A stretch of DNA of 64,000 nucleotides, from NCBI RefSeq assembly GCF_000238355.1, contig NZ_AHCA01000008.1, forward strand, positions 62,001-126,000, in the 5' to 3' direction. The DNA is from Pseudoalteromonas haloplanktis ATCC 14393. Lineage in GTDB: Bacteria > Pseudomonadota > Gammaproteobacteria > Enterobacterales > Alteromonadaceae. The stretch's first letter is position 1, and each line of letters opens with the position of its first letter. Below the pieces are notes generated by a model, which was given only the letters and a program-made list of their open reading frames with translations, was not told the DNA's origin and did no database searches. A program made the translations under genes and the position numbers. This document shows positions 8,627 to 18,953 of this stretch, one piece after another.

Positions 8627-9682
8627 ATGAGTAATCAAAACAATCAATTTGATCCGACAGAACATCCACATCGTCGTTTTAATCCCTTATTGGGCGAGTC
8701 GGTGTTGGTATCGCCGCACCGTGCTAAACGTCCTTGGCAAGGCCAAGAAGAAAGCGTTGATCATGAAGTAAAACCGGCCTATGACGAAAATTGCTTTTTA
8801 TGTAAAGGTAACACGCGCATCAATGGTGAAGTAAACCCAGATTATGAGGGAACCTTTGTATTTACTAATGACTTTGCTGCACTGCGTGAAGATGTGCCAA
8901 AGGCAAGCAAAAGTGATCCGTTATTTAGCATGCAAACAGAGCGCGGTACAGCACGGGTTATTTGTTTTTCACCGGATCATTCAAAAACCCTGCCTGAGCT
9001 CTCGATCAGTGAAATCACTAATGTAGTAGATACTTGGCAGCAGCAATGTGCAGAGCTTTCGCAAACCTACCGTTGGGTTCAAGTGTTTGAGAATAAAGGC
9101 GCTGTAATGGGGTGTTCAAATCCGCACCCGCATGGACAAATTTGGGCGCAAGATCAACTCCCTAGTTTAGTTGAGCGTAAACACCATAATTTACAAAAGT
9201 ACTATCAGCAACATGGCAGTAATTTATTATTGGATTACGCCAACCGCGAGTTTGCATTAGATGAACGTGTTGTCTGTGCTAATGAAGACTGGCTAGTGGT
9301 TGTGCCATATTGGGCTGCATGGCCTTTTGAAACCCTATTATTACCGCGTTTTGCAATTACAAGAATGACTCAGTTAACAAGCGCGCAGCAGATCAGCCTC
9401 GCTGAGATGATCAAACAAATTACCGTTAAATACGATAATTTATTTCAATGTTCATTCGCCTATTCAATGGGGTGGCATGGTGCGCCATATGATGATCACG
9501 ATGACTCATTTTGGCAACTGCATGGTCAGTTTTTCCCGCCATTGTTGCGCTCTGCCACGGTGAAAAAATTTATGGTGGGGTATGAAATGATGGCTGAAGC
9601 ACAGCGTGATATAACGCCAGAACAAGCGGCCACTATTTTAAAACAACAATCACTCACGCATTATAAAGAGGTGAATGCATGA
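8627..9682 (+). CDS. galT: galactose-1-phosphate uridylyltransferase
   Basis: Transfers UMP from UDP-glucose to galactose-1-phosphate in the Leloir pathway, in the cytoplasm. The protein has 351 residues, close to the E. coli enzyme. The active-site motif [10 protein letters not shown] holds the histidine that is uridylylated. HPHRRFNPL at the N-terminus and CFLCKGNTR, a zinc-site region, are also typical of the family. Its stop overlaps the galK start by four bases (ATGA), which indicates translational coupling. Position in the agar operon means galactose released by GH117 is fed straight into this route. Confidence 0.95.
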   Translation: MSNQNNQFDPTEHPHRRFNPLLGESVLVSPHRAKRPWQGQEESVDHEVKPAYDENCFLCKGNTRINGEVNPDYEGTFVFTNDFAALREDVPKASKSDPLFSMQTERGTARVICFSPDHSKTLPELSISEITNVVDTWQQQCAELSQTYRWVQVFENKGAVMGCSNPHPHGQIWAQDQLPSLVERKHHNLQKYYQQHGSNLLLDYANREFALDERVVCANEDWLVVVPYWAAWPFETLLLPRFAITRMTQLTSAQQISLAEMIKQITVKYDNLFQCSFAYSMGWHGAPYDDHDDSFWQLHGQFFPPLLRSATVKKFMVGYEMMAEAQRDITPEQAATILKQQSLTHYKEVNA

Positions 9683-10833
9683 ACATTGAAAGCACTGTGC
9701 GCAGCGCATTTTTAAAACACTTTACGCGTGATGCTGACTTTGTTGTGAAGGCACCAGGTCGTGTAAATTTAATTGGTGAACACACCGATTATAACGATGG
9801 TTTTGTACTGCCTTGTGCCATTGAATACGCCACTTATATTGCCGTTGCCCCGCGTACTGATTCAACTGTAAATGTATTAGCCCTTGATTGTAATAATGAA
9901 GTTGACAGCTTTAGCGTAGGCCAAGAACTCGCTCATCATCAAACTCAAAGCTGGAGTAATTATGTGCGCGGGGTGGTTGATGAATTACAAAAACGCGGGC
10001 ATCAATTAACGGGCTGCGATATTTGTATTACCGGTAATGTGCCGCAAGGTGCAGGGCTTAGCTCATCGGCTGCACTGGAAGTGGGGATTGCTTACGCGTT
10101 TAACCATTTATGCGATTTGTTTATTGAACGTAAAGAGATCGCCAAAATTGGTCAAGCGGCTGAGAACAATTTTGTAGGCTGTAACTGCGGCATTATGGAT
10201 CAGCTTATTTCTGCGTGCGGTCAACAAGGTCAAGCGCTGGGAATTGATTGCCAGTCTTTAGACTTAATTGAAGTGAGCATTAATGAAGGCATGACCATCA
10301 TGATGATCAATTCAAATGTAAAACGTGGTTTAGTTGATAGCGAATACAACTTACGCCGTGAGCAATGCTATGCCGGTGCCGAGGCGTTTTCAAAGCCAAG
10401 CTTACGTCATGTTTCAATTGAAGAATATGAAGCAAATAAGGCGCAGCTTGACCCCCAAGTTGCGAAGCGCGTTGAGCACATAGTGTATGAAAATGCGCGT
10501 ACATTAGCTGCGATGCAAGCATTTACTGATAACGATATTGGTCGATTAAGTAAATTAATGGCACAAAGCCATGCATCGATGCGTGACTTATTTGAGATCA
10601 CCACAGTGCAAATAGACACGTTAGTTGAAATTATCGATAACGTACTTGGTGATAAAGGTGGTGTGCGTATGACCGGTGGTGGTTTTGGTGGTTGTGTTGT
10701 GGCATTTGTACCTAACGTTATGGTGGCAGAAGTAACGGCAGCTATTGAATCTCAGTATCAGCAAAAAACGGGTATAAAAGAAAGTATTTATACCAGCCTC
10801 CCAGCATCTGGTGTATCAGTAATAAGAGCATAA
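9679..10833 (+). CDS. galK: galactokinase
   Basis: Phosphorylates alpha-D-galactose at C1 with ATP. The protein has 384 residues and all three GHMP kinase motifs: the galactokinase signature [16 protein letters not shown] near residue 28, the ATP-binding [14 protein letters not shown], and the C-terminal MTGGGFGGC. Its start overlaps the galT stop. It ends 5 bases before the galE start. Confidence 0.96.
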   Translation: MNIESTVRSAFLKHFTRDADFVVKAPGRVNLIGEHTDYNDGFVLPCAIEYATYIAVAPRTDSTVNVLALDCNNEVDSFSVGQELAHHQTQSWSNYVRGVVDELQKRGHQLTGCDICITGNVPQGAGLSSSAALEVGIAYAFNHLCDLFIERKEIAKIGQAAENNFVGCNCGIMDQLISACGQQGQALGIDCQSLDLIEVSINEGMTIMMINSNVKRGLVDSEYNLRREQCYAGAEAFSKPSLRHVSIEEYEANKAQLDPQVAKRVEHIVYENARTLAAMQAFTDNDIGRLSKLMAQSHASMRDLFEITTVQIDTLVEIIDNVLGDKGGVRMTGGGFGGCVVAFVPNVMVAEVTAAIESQYQQKTGIKESIYTSLPASGVSVIRA

Positions 10834-10838
10834 GGATT

Positions 10839-11867
10839 ATGAAAATGGAAAAAGTACTGGTTACCGGAGGCGCTGGTTATATTGGCAGCCACACAGTGTT
10901 GAGCTTGTTACGTAGTGGTTTTGAGGTTGTGGTAATAGATGATTTAAGTAACTCAAGCCGTGAATCATTAGTCAGAGTACAGACACTAGCACAAAAAAAT
11001 GTAGAGTTTGTTCATGCCAGTTTATTGGATGAAACTAAGCTTAAAGCAACATTCAGCGCTCATAACTTTAGTGCTGTTATTCATTTTGCTGGTTTAAAAG
11101 CCGTTGGCGAATCGATGCAAAAACCGCTTAGTTATTATCAGAATAATCTGATCTCAACCCTTAACTTGTGCCAGTGCATGGCTGAATTTAAGGTCAATAA
11201 GTTAGTGTTTAGTTCATCAGCAACGGTTTATGGGGAGCATGCAACGCCACCTTATACGGAAGAATTACCATTGAGCCGCGCATCCAGCCCTTACGGTCAA
11301 ACCAAAGTAATGATTGAGCAGATGCTGCAAGACATTGTAAAAGCAGGCTCGTTACAAGTTGCAAGTTTACGTTACTTTAATCCAATTGGTGCCGATCAAA
11401 GTGGCTTAATTGGTGAAGACCCTTTAGGTATTCCTAATAACTTAATGCCATTTGTAGCGCAGGTTGCAGTAGGAAAACGTGACAAACTATCTATTTTCGG
11501 TGGTGATTACCCAACTGAAGATGGCACTTGTGAGCGTGATTATATCCATGTGAGTGACTTAGCCAATGGGCATGTTAAAGCACTGCAATGGTTAAGCCTT
11601 CAGCAACAACCATTGTACGAGGCATTTAATTTAGGCACAGGCAGCCCATTTTCAGTATTAGCTATTGTGAAGAGCTTTATACGCCATACAGGTGTTGATA
11701 TTCCATTTGAAATAGCAGCAAGACGCAGTGGTGACTTACCTGCTTTTTGGGCTGACGCTAGTAAAGCAACCAATATACTCAATTGGCAATGTGAATATAC
11801 TTTAGCTGATATGATGAAAGATACATGGCATTGGCAAAGTAAAAACCCGCAAGGCTATCAGAGTTAA
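10839..11867 (+). CDS. galE: UDP-glucose 4-epimerase
   Basis: Interconverts UDP-galactose and UDP-glucose with bound NAD, regenerating UDP-glucose for GalT. The protein has 342 residues of the short-chain dehydrogenase fold. The N-terminal TGGAGYIGSH is the NAD-binding glycine motif, and SPYGQTKVM carries the catalytic Tyr-x3-Lys. A second ATG three codons in (MKMEKV) could be the true start. It ends 2 bases before galM. Confidence 0.95.
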   Translation: MKMEKVLVTGGAGYIGSHTVLSLLRSGFEVVVIDDLSNSSRESLVRVQTLAQKNVEFVHASLLDETKLKATFSAHNFSAVIHFAGLKAVGESMQKPLSYYQNNLISTLNLCQCMAEFKVNKLVFSSSATVYGEHATPPYTEELPLSRASSPYGQTKVMIEQMLQDIVKAGSLQVASLRYFNPIGADQSGLIGEDPLGIPNNLMPFVAQVAVGKRDKLSIFGGDYPTEDGTCERDYIHVSDLANGHVKALQWLSLQQQPLYEAFNLGTGSPFSVLAIVKSFIRHTGVDIPFEIAARRSGDLPAFWADASKATNILNWQCEYTLADMMKDTWHWQSKNPQGYQS

Positions 11868-11869
11868 GT

Positions 11870-12853
11870 ATGGCTGTGCAGACTATCACTTTAACGCAGG
11901 CTAATGGTTTGCGGGTGACCTTGAGCAGTTTTGGTGCTGCTATTCACAGTATCGAGGCGCCAAATGGCGAGCATCTGGCACTGAGCTATCAGCAGCAACA
12001 AGACTGGTTAACGAATCCTGCTTATTTAGGTACGACCGTTGGCCGAGTGGCTAATCGCATTGCTAATAGCCAGTTTTTAGATGAGTTTTCCACAGTAAAG
12101 TTGACTAACAATGAAGGTCAACACCATTTACATGGTGGTAATAAAGGGCTTAGCCATGTGAATTGGCAGATTGTTGATGTTGATCATATTAATAATCGAG
12201 CCGTATTTAGTTATATCAGCATCGATGGCGAGGAAGGTTACCGAGGCAATGTTGAGTTTACCGTGACCTATCAGTTAATCGATAATAAATTGACTATTGA
12301 TATGCAAGGTATTGCATCACAACTGACGCCAATAAGCATAACCAATCATATTTATTGGAACTTGGGCTCTAAACAGCAATTAGATATAACTGATCATCAT
12401 ATTCAATTACCTGCACGGTTACGATTACTCAAAGATAGCGAAAATATCCCCACTGGTGAATTTGCAAATGTTTATTCTACAGTTTACGACTTTGCGCACT
12501 CTAAACAATTAGATAAGCAACTGCCTGATACCGGTTTTGACGATTATTATTTATTAGATCCTGCCGGAGAAGGTAAATTAAAACATCATGGCACTATTGC
12601 CCATATTAAAAGTGGTTATCAAGTTGCTGTTTATTCAACAGCCCCAGGTAGTCAATTTTATACCGGTTATTACTTACCTAGTAATTACAACCACATTAAT
12701 GGTAAAGCCATGGGACCTTATGCTGGGTTATGTATTGAACCTCATGAGTTACCTAATGCAGTAAATCACCATCATTTTTTAAGCTCAATGTATGGCCCTG
12801 AGCGCCCATATCAACATCAAATTGAATTTCATATTCAACTACCAACACAATAA
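11870..12853 (+). CDS. galM: aldose 1-epimerase (mutarotase)
   Basis: Converts beta-D-galactose, the product of the hydrolases, into the alpha anomer used by GalK. The protein has 327 residues and the family motifs: HHLHGGNKGLSHVNW (substrate histidine near residue 86), SITNHIYWNLG with the catalytic histidine, and CIEPHELPNAVN with the catalytic glutamate. No signal peptide is seen, so it is cytoplasmic. It completes a full Leloir set in galT-galK-galE-galM order and is followed after 18 bases by a PhoD-like gene on the same transcript. Confidence 0.95.
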   Translation: MAVQTITLTQANGLRVTLSSFGAAIHSIEAPNGEHLALSYQQQQDWLTNPAYLGTTVGRVANRIANSQFLDEFSTVKLTNNEGQHHLHGGNKGLSHVNWQIVDVDHINNRAVFSYISIDGEEGYRGNVEFTVTYQLIDNKLTIDMQGIASQLTPISITNHIYWNLGSKQQLDITDHHIQLPARLRLLKDSENIPTGEFANVYSTVYDFAHSKQLDKQLPDTGFDDYYLLDPAGEGKLKHHGTIAHIKSGYQVAVYSTAPGSQFYTGYYLPSNYNHINGKAMGPYAGLCIEPHELPNAVNHHHFLSSMYGPERPYQHQIEFHIQLPTQ

Positions 12854-12871
12854 GAATAAGCGAGTAAAACG

Positions 12872-15211
12872 ATGAAAAGGAGAAGTTTTTTAAAACTATC
12901 TGCAGGCTTAGTGGGCACTAGTCTACTGAGCGGGTGTGCTGGACTTTTTGCCTCGTACCGTAGTGATCTTGCTACAACATCGGCTTTGGATAACGCACAG
13001 TTTACACCGCAAGTATGGTTGGGTGAGCAGTTTTGGGGTAATCGTTTGCAGGACTGGCAAAGGGCTGGCAATGAATTACAGTGCACTCGTGAAGGGAAAG
13101 ATTTTGAAGCCCGCACGGTATCATTATTAACACGCCAGCTTAATAACAGTCTACAGAGCGGACGCATTAAAGCCACCGTGCGTAATCTAACCCCAGGTGA
13201 GAATGGCTTTTGTGGCTTTTTGTTGGGTGTTGGCAAAGGCGAATTAACCGCTAAAGGCGCTGCATTGGCGCAACGCGCTGGTGGGGTTAATGGCGGGATC
13301 ATTGCTGCATTTGATAGCGGTGGTAAATTATCATTTCGTCAGTTTGATGATGAAAATAAAGCGCTAAAGTTTGAAACCATCAATCGAGAATTGTTTAACC
13401 TGAAACAGTACCAAGATGGCGCTAAAATTACACTGGATTGTCATTTAGATCCCATAGATAGCGAGCATTTTGATATACGCTTAGTTGCTACTGATGCGGA
13501 TACTGCTCAAGAGCTCGGCTTTGCGCTATTACACAAAGTGCCTGCAGAGCAGTTACAAGGTGGCATCTCTTTACTAAGTTCATCAGAGCCATTAGTTGCA
13601 GGTGCGCGTTGGGGGTTTAGTGATATTGAAACCGGTGGTGCGAAAATAACACAGAACAATAGTAATACCCTTGGTCCTGTTGTGGGTTGTATGTACACAG
13701 TTAATAAAAATATACTTAAGTTAACCTGCCAACTGATGCCAGTCGATACACAGGTATTAGCAAAACTACGGTTGGAATACCAACGTGAAGGCCAGCAGCA
13801 ATGGCAATTAGGAGCTACTGCACCGATTGAAGATGGTTTTGTGGCTAGGTTTAGGTTGAGTAACTGGGATTATCTAAATGCTTATAAATACCGGGTTGTG
13901 GATCCCAAAAAACCAGATACTGCCTTGTATTCAGGTATCGTCGCGGCAGATCCACAAATCAGCAAAGAATTTACCATCGCGCTGTATTCTTGCATCATTC
14001 CGACATCAAAAAGTTTAGATAACACCCATTACACGCCACTTATTGCTAAAGAGCGAGAGATTGGACGCTATACCAAAGATAACATCTTATTTCCCCACAC
14101 TGAGTTAGTGGAAAATGCGGCTTATCACAAACCTGATATGTTTGTGTTTTGTGGTGACCAATATTATGAAACATACCCAACCCGTTATGGGCGTCACACA
14201 CCAGATGCAAAACTCGATACCTTATATAAGTGGTATTTATGGTATTGGGCGTTCGCTGACAGTATAAAAGATAAGCCAACGATTATTTTGGCTGATGACC
14301 ATGATGTACTACAAGGTAACTTATGGGGTGATGGCGGCGAAAATTCAGAATTACCTAAAGAAGAAGATGGCGGTTTTAAATGGGATAAAGACTTGGTCAG
14401 AATGGTTTATCGTATTCAACATGGCCATAACCCAGACCCTTATGATCCCACTCCGATTAAATACGACATTCCAGTGGCCTATGCTGCGTTTGAATACGGC
14501 GGCATTAGTTTTGCCATTGTTGAAGATCGTAAATTTAAAACACCACCAGATTATAAAGTAAACAAACTTGCGACAACGGGTGAGTTATTAGGGCAACGCC
14601 AAGAATCATTTTTAAAAGCGTGGCAAAGTATGCATCCTGGTAAACCTAAGGTGTGTATTACCGCCTCCATGTGGGGCTCGCCACAAACTGATGAAAATGG
14701 TGAGGCATTAATTGATTATGATTCAAATGGTTATCCTGCTGATGGTCGAACTCGGGCAGTTAAATTGGTTAGCGAGGCAAATGCTTTAGTCATTGCTGGG
14801 GATCAACATCTAGGTTTATTAGCTTACCAAGGTATTAATCGTTTTGATGATGGTAGTTTATTTTTTGCAGGCCCTGCGAGTGCTGCATTTTGGCAGCGTT
14901 GGTTTGAGCCTAAAGTGGCACTGACTAATCAACGTAATAACGATATGAATACTGGCGATTTCACCGATTCCTTCGGCAATAAAATGAGAGTGCTTGCTGC
15001 TGCAAACCCAAAAATAACTCATACAGAGTTTGCACGTCAGAATAATACATGGGGTAAATTTTTAGCTGACCGAGAACTGAAAAGTGAAGGGTACGGCATT
15101 ATTAAAGTGAACCATCAGGCTAAGCATTACCAATTAGAATGCTGGGAATGGAGCACAAACCCAGCAACAGGTAAGCAATTTGCTGGCTGGCCATATATAA
15201 AGCCCTTTTAA
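12872..15211 (+). CDS. PhoD-like metallophosphoesterase, Tat lipoprotein (copy 1)
   Basis: Predicted exported phosphodiesterase/phosphatase of the alkaline phosphatase D superfamily, 779 residues. The N-terminus has a twin-arginine signal (KRRSFLK) and a lipobox (LLSGC, Cys22), so it is probably folded before export and then lipid anchored. Residues about 45-260 look like a beta-sandwich of concanavalin type. The catalytic half shows metallophosphoesterase motifs in order: MFVFCGDQYYE, ADDHDVLQGNLWG and VIAGDQHLG. It is the last gene of the gal operon and is paralogous to the gene at 32327. PhoD normally attacks phosphodiesters, but the link to agar suggests a sugar-ester substrate; this is inference. 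Confidence 0.8.
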   Translation: MKRRSFLKLSAGLVGTSLLSGCAGLFASYRSDLATTSALDNAQFTPQVWLGEQFWGNRLQDWQRAGNELQCTREGKDFEARTVSLLTRQLNNSLQSGRIKATVRNLTPGENGFCGFLLGVGKGELTAKGAALAQRAGGVNGGIIAAFDSGGKLSFRQFDDENKALKFETINRELFNLKQYQDGAKITLDCHLDPIDSEHFDIRLVATDADTAQELGFALLHKVPAEQLQGGISLLSSSEPLVAGARWGFSDIETGGAKITQNNSNTLGPVVGCMYTVNKNILKLTCQLMPVDTQVLAKLRLEYQREGQQQWQLGATAPIEDGFVARFRLSNWDYLNAYKYRVVDPKKPDTALYSGIVAADPQISKEFTIALYSCIIPTSKSLDNTHYTPLIAKEREIGRYTKDNILFPHTELVENAAYHKPDMFVFCGDQYYETYPTRYGRHTPDAKLDTLYKWYLWYWAFADSIKDKPTIILADDHDVLQGNLWGDGGENSELPKEEDGGFKWDKDLVRMVYRIQHGHNPDPYDPTPIKYDIPVAYAAFEYGGISFAIVEDRKFKTPPDYKVNKLATTGELLGQRQESFLKAWQSMHPGKPKVCITASMWGSPQTDENGEALIDYDSNGYPADGRTRAVKLVSEANALVIAGDQHLGLLAYQGINRFDDGSLFFAGPASAAFWQRWFEPKVALTNQRNNDMNTGDFTDSFGNKMRVLAAANPKITHTEFARQNNTWGKFLADRELKSEGYGIIKVNHQAKHYQLECWEWSTNPATGKQFAGWPYIKPF

Positions 15212-15264
15212 CATTCATAGGATGTTTAACTAACAATTTATAGCACTCATATTTATTGATTTTT

Positions 15265-15302
15265 AAAAGTGAAACACAGCGTAATTGCGGTTTCACTTTT
15301 TT
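15265..15302 (+). terminator. intrinsic terminator of the gal operon
   Basis: An 11-bp stem (AAAAGTGAAAC at 15265-15275 with GTTTCACTTTT at 15290-15300) is followed by further T residues, about 50 bases after the PhoD-like stop. It separates the gal operon from the TonB receptor gene. Confidence 0.8.
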
Positions 15303-15318
15303 ATTAATAAATTATATA

Positions 15319-15328
15319 TTGTTAACAA
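15319..15328. promoter_or_regulatory. locus operator site 3 (TonB receptor promoter)
   Basis: The perfect palindrome TTGTTAACAA lies 90 bases upstream of the TonB receptor start. A degenerate partner, ATTGTTTACAAAAT, follows at about 15361-15374. Two sites with one imperfect would allow cooperative binding. Confidence 0.65.
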
Positions 15329-15417
15329 AATACAGTTGACAATGACTTGTTGTTCATACTATTGTTTACAAAATAATAACGTAACAACATAATAAACCTT
15401 CAACGGGGAACACACAC

Positions 15418-18400
15418 ATGACAACCAAAAGTAAGACATTCAAATTAAGCGCTTTAACCGTCGCTTTATTTGCTACACACTTTGCTTATGCCCAGCAAGA
15501 AGAAAAGAAAACAGAAGCAGAAGATGATATTGAGATCATTGAAGTTAGCGGCTTAGCGGCAAGTGTTAAAAAATCAATTAACGATAAACGTTTTGCAGAA
15601 AATGTTGTTGATTCAATCAACGCAGAAGATATCGGTAAATCGACTGACCAAAACATCGCCGATGCGCTATCACGTGTAACCGGTGTTTCAGTGCAGACAG
15701 TTGACGGTGAAGGTGCGCGAGTGACTGTACGTGGTGCGAATTCACAACAAAATAATATCAGTATGAATGGTGTTCAGCTTGGCTCAACAGGTTATAGCCA
15801 AGGTGTCGATTTATCACAGTACTCTTCAGATATCTTATCTAAAATCGAAGTTGTAAAAACCCCAAGTGCAGATCATGAAGAAGGTGCGTTAGGTGCAAAT
15901 ATTAACCTAAGTACCACTAAGCCACTTGATTTAAATTATGAAATAAACACCATGACACTTGAAGGCCGTTATAACGACCTATCAGAAGAAGATAATTATA
16001 AGGTGTCGGGCACTTTTTCTCGTAAGTTTTTTGATGATACGTTTGGTGTGGTTGTTACAGCCGTTAAAGAAACCAATGCTTATCGTAAAGATCAATACTC
16101 AGCCACAGAGTGGTATGCTTTACAGTCTCCTTTAGCGAAAGATACAAATGGTAATATAGTTGAAAATGCTGCCGGTATTACACCGCGTACAGTTCAATAT
16201 CAATATCATGAAAGTCAAAATGATCGGGTTAATTTTAATCTAGGTTTACAGTGGCGAGCGTCAGAAAATACCGAATTTAACTTTAATGCTATTGTTGGTA
16301 AGCAAGATATAAATAACTCTATGCATGGCATTAATACTCGCTCAGTAGAGACGAAAAACTTGGTTGAAGGTGAAGACCCTGGCTTGGCAGGTGTAACTGC
16401 TGAGTTTACGGATCCTGAGCAAGACTGGCGTACCATTGATTTAGAAACCAATACATTTACTAAGTTTGTTAACCGCTTTGGCAGTGGTGGTTTGGTACAA
16501 TCTGAAGGGGATTTTGAAAATAACAATCAAATATTTTCTTTAGATATGAAGCATAACTTCAGTGATTCACTAACAATGGATGCGGGTATTGGTTACTCTA
16601 AAACTGAGCAAATCCCCAATAACTCTGTGTATGTGGCATTACAAAATTTTGCCAATATTAGTGCGTGGAGCTTAAAAGATGTACCGCCAGAAGATATGGA
16701 GCCTGTAGGTTATGATTGCACTAGTGGTCAGTGTAATTTAGTAACCGGTACTGGTTTGATTGACTATGGCGAACATAACACCTTTGGTGACCCAGAAAGC
16801 CTGTGGGATAACTACAGTACTACAGGGTTTAATCCGGACGAATTAGATGCACAGCATTTATCATATATGGGCAGAACCTTAAATACGGTTGAAGATGAGC
16901 AAAAATCATTATATGTAGATTTTGACTACGTTTTAGATTCAGATAACTTTCGTTCTTTAGAGTTTGGTGCTAAATGGTCTAAACGCACTAAGTATGTTGA
17001 TGCGCAGCAGGGTTCGTTTAACAATGTAGGCGAAGGGGTTGTAATAACAAACCCAAATACAGGTTTACCAGCCGTGTTAGGCAGTGGCTTACGTGATATA
17101 ACCGGAGCCATGATTACTGATGGCAATGAGTTCCCTGTTGATGATTTTATGGCGGGCCTTGGTTATGGACGCGACAATGTTACTGACGGCTGGAATAGTT
17201 TTTCAGCTTTCAAGGCGTTTGAAGTTGCGTTAGGTAGCCCTGAAGTTGCATTTGAAACAGATGACTCAAATACAAGAAGTACAGAATTAGACAACCTTGC
17301 ATTTTATACAAAACTTAACTTTGAGTTACTAGATGGCCGTATAACTGGTGATGTCGGTGTTCGTTATGTCAAAACAACGGTTGAAGTTCAAGGTGCATCA
17401 GGTGTGCAATTTGCGTTTGACCCTTCAAATAATGCCCGTTTAATGGACCCATTTAAGCTTGCTGAACTTCGTGATTCAAGTTTACCGCTGTGCGCAGCAA
17501 CTTTGTTTTATGGCACGAATTATAATGAAGAAAGTCGTTGGTCTAGAACGGATGGTTTGGGTTATGACACCTTAGGAACCAATGATAAGACTGATGATGT
17601 TAGGATCCCAGATCAAGGTCCGTGTCATGATCCTAATGCAATTCAAGGGAACCCAAATGAATCTGAATGGTGGTTATGGCGTCACTCTGATGTGTCTACA
17701 GAAAAGCACTGGATTTATGGTGAACGTGTTTATGATGAAGCAGGTAATTTATTACCAACGGAAGACAGAAGCTTGCGCTCTTTTGCTGTTACCGATGAGC
17801 ATGAGTATGATTTATTTTTACCGAGTTTAAATCTAAATTACTTACACAACGAAGATACTATTATCCGTTTTGCTGCTTCAAAAACCATGGCGCGTCCACA
17901 AATTGATTCTCTTCGCCCTGGTTTTAAAGTTAGAGAAACACAATGGGGTGGTGAAAACCGTAATAACTCGATTACATTGACGAATCCTAAACTAGATCCT
18001 CTTGAATCATTTAACCTTGATTTATCTTATGAGTGGTACTTTAACAAGTCAGGTTTGTTAGCTGCTACGTTATTTTATAAAGACATGACTAACTTTGAAG
18101 AGTCAGAAACAATCGTTACTTACATGGATGATTTACGTGACGTAGGTTTAACAGAAGGCGAAACCTATGATCCAAACGATCTCGTTCTGATTGCCGGTCA
18201 AGATAGTTTAGAAGGGTGTATGCCTAAACGGTTCCAAGGTGGCCAGGATTATAAGTTAGACTGGATGTATTCAGGTGATTTAGAGCAAATGTGTGCCAAA
18301 TTTAATACTACCCGTATTAAAAATGGTAAAGGTGCGTCTATCAAAGGTCTAGAGCTACAATACATGCAAACCTACGACAACCTACCAGGTATTTGGTCTG

Positions 18401-18876
18401 GTTTAGGTTTACAGGCTAACTATACTTATCAAGATTCAGAGTATGACCAAGAAGTCTCTTCTATCGATAGCAACGTTAAAGTGCCATCACTTGCTGTTGC
18501 TTATACACCTGAACACAGCTACAACTTAACGGGTTTCTGGGAGAAAAATGGTCACCAATTACGCCTATCTTATCAAGGGACTACAGATCAGTTAGTACAA
18601 CGTTCTTGGGAGAATGGTTCGCTTTGGGAAGAGGGTCGTCAAACACTTGATTTTTCAGCAAGTTATAAAGTGAATAATAATATCAGTATTTCTTTCCAAG
18701 TCGCTAACTTAACAGATGAAGGAGTTCGTCAGTACTTCACTAGCCGATTCTTACAAGCGGGCGGTGTTACTTTTGATGAAGGTAGCCCACTTGAAGGTGA
18801 AGCAACTAAGTCACGTACGGTTTATCAATATCATACCGGGCGTACATTTAGACTTAATACCCGTATTAATTTTTAA
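15418..18876 (+). CDS. large TonB-dependent receptor, probable agar-oligosaccharide importer
   Basis: Outer-membrane receptor of 1152 residues with a cleavable signal (ending HFAYAQ). The plug domain starts near residue 40 (DDIEIIEVSG, then AEDIGKSTDQNIADALSRVT), the typical start of large TonB receptors used for polysaccharides in Alteromonadales. The barrel ends in RLNTRINF with the terminal phenylalanine required for assembly. Extracellular regions contain close cysteine pairs (DCTSGQC; CHDPN; GCMPKRF and EQMC) that may form disulfides. It has its own operator (site 3) and terminator. The receptor family predicts uptake of galactan oligosaccharides; the exact ligand is inferred from neighbours. 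Confidence 0.85.
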   Translation: MTTKSKTFKLSALTVALFATHFAYAQQEEKKTEAEDDIEIIEVSGLAASVKKSINDKRFAENVVDSINAEDIGKSTDQNIADALSRVTGVSVQTVDGEGARVTVRGANSQQNNISMNGVQLGSTGYSQGVDLSQYSSDILSKIEVVKTPSADHEEGALGANINLSTTKPLDLNYEINTMTLEGRYNDLSEEDNYKVSGTFSRKFFDDTFGVVVTAVKETNAYRKDQYSATEWYALQSPLAKDTNGNIVENAAGITPRTVQYQYHESQNDRVNFNLGLQWRASENTEFNFNAIVGKQDINNSMHGINTRSVETKNLVEGEDPGLAGVTAEFTDPEQDWRTIDLETNTFTKFVNRFGSGGLVQSEGDFENNNQIFSLDMKHNFSDSLTMDAGIGYSKTEQIPNNSVYVALQNFANISAWSLKDVPPEDMEPVGYDCTSGQCNLVTGTGLIDYGEHNTFGDPESLWDNYSTTGFNPDELDAQHLSYMGRTLNTVEDEQKSLYVDFDYVLDSDNFRSLEFGAKWSKRTKYVDAQQGSFNNVGEGVVITNPNTGLPAVLGSGLRDITGAMITDGNEFPVDDFMAGLGYGRDNVTDGWNSFSAFKAFEVALGSPEVAFETDDSNTRSTELDNLAFYTKLNFELLDGRITGDVGVRYVKTTVEVQGASGVQFAFDPSNNARLMDPFKLAELRDSSLPLCAATLFYGTNYNEESRWSRTDGLGYDTLGTNDKTDDVRIPDQGPCHDPNAIQGNPNESEWWLWRHSDVSTEKHWIYGERVYDEAGNLLPTEDRSLRSFAVTDEHEYDLFLPSLNLNYLHNEDTIIRFAASKTMARPQIDSLRPGFKVRETQWGGENRNNSITLTNPKLDPLESFNLDLSYEWYFNKSGLLAATLFYKDMTNFEESETIVTYMDDLRDVGLTEGETYDPNDLVLIAGQDSLEGCMPKRFQGGQDYKLDWMYSGDLEQMCAKFNTTRIKNGKGASIKGLELQYMQTYDNLPGIWSGLGLQANYTYQDSEYDQEVSSIDSNVKVPSLAVAYTPEHSYNLTGFWEKNGHQLRLSYQGTTDQLVQRSWENGSLWEEGRQTLDFSASYKVNNNISISFQVANLTDEGVRQYFTSRFLQAGGVTFDEGSPLEGEATKSRTVYQYHTGRTFRLNTRINF

Positions 18877-18894
18877 CGATTTAGCCTAAATATG

Positions 18895-18923
18895 GAGCCC
18901 GCAGTATTACTGCGGGCTCTTTG
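18895..18923 (+). terminator. intrinsic terminator after the large TonB receptor
   Basis: A perfect 10-bp stem (GAGCCCGCAG at 18895-18904 with CTGCGGGCTC at 18910-18919), a 5-base loop and a short T run. It lies between two co-directional TonB receptor genes, so the second module probably has its own promoter or depends on read-through. Confidence 0.85.
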
Positions 18924-18953
18924 GTTGTGTTATAAAAAATAAACAGGGTTGTA

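Noticed and set aside
12835-13302. Minus-strand frame of 155 codons opposite the PhoD-like gene
   Set aside because: Its cysteine- and proline-rich composition is typical of a shadow frame, and the opposite strand encodes a Tat lipoprotein with clear motifs.
18877-18953. Operator for the four-gene redox module
   Set aside because: No TTGTTAACAA-like site occurs in this short gap; the terminator fills much of it, so membership of the module in the GntR regulon is not supported by sequence.
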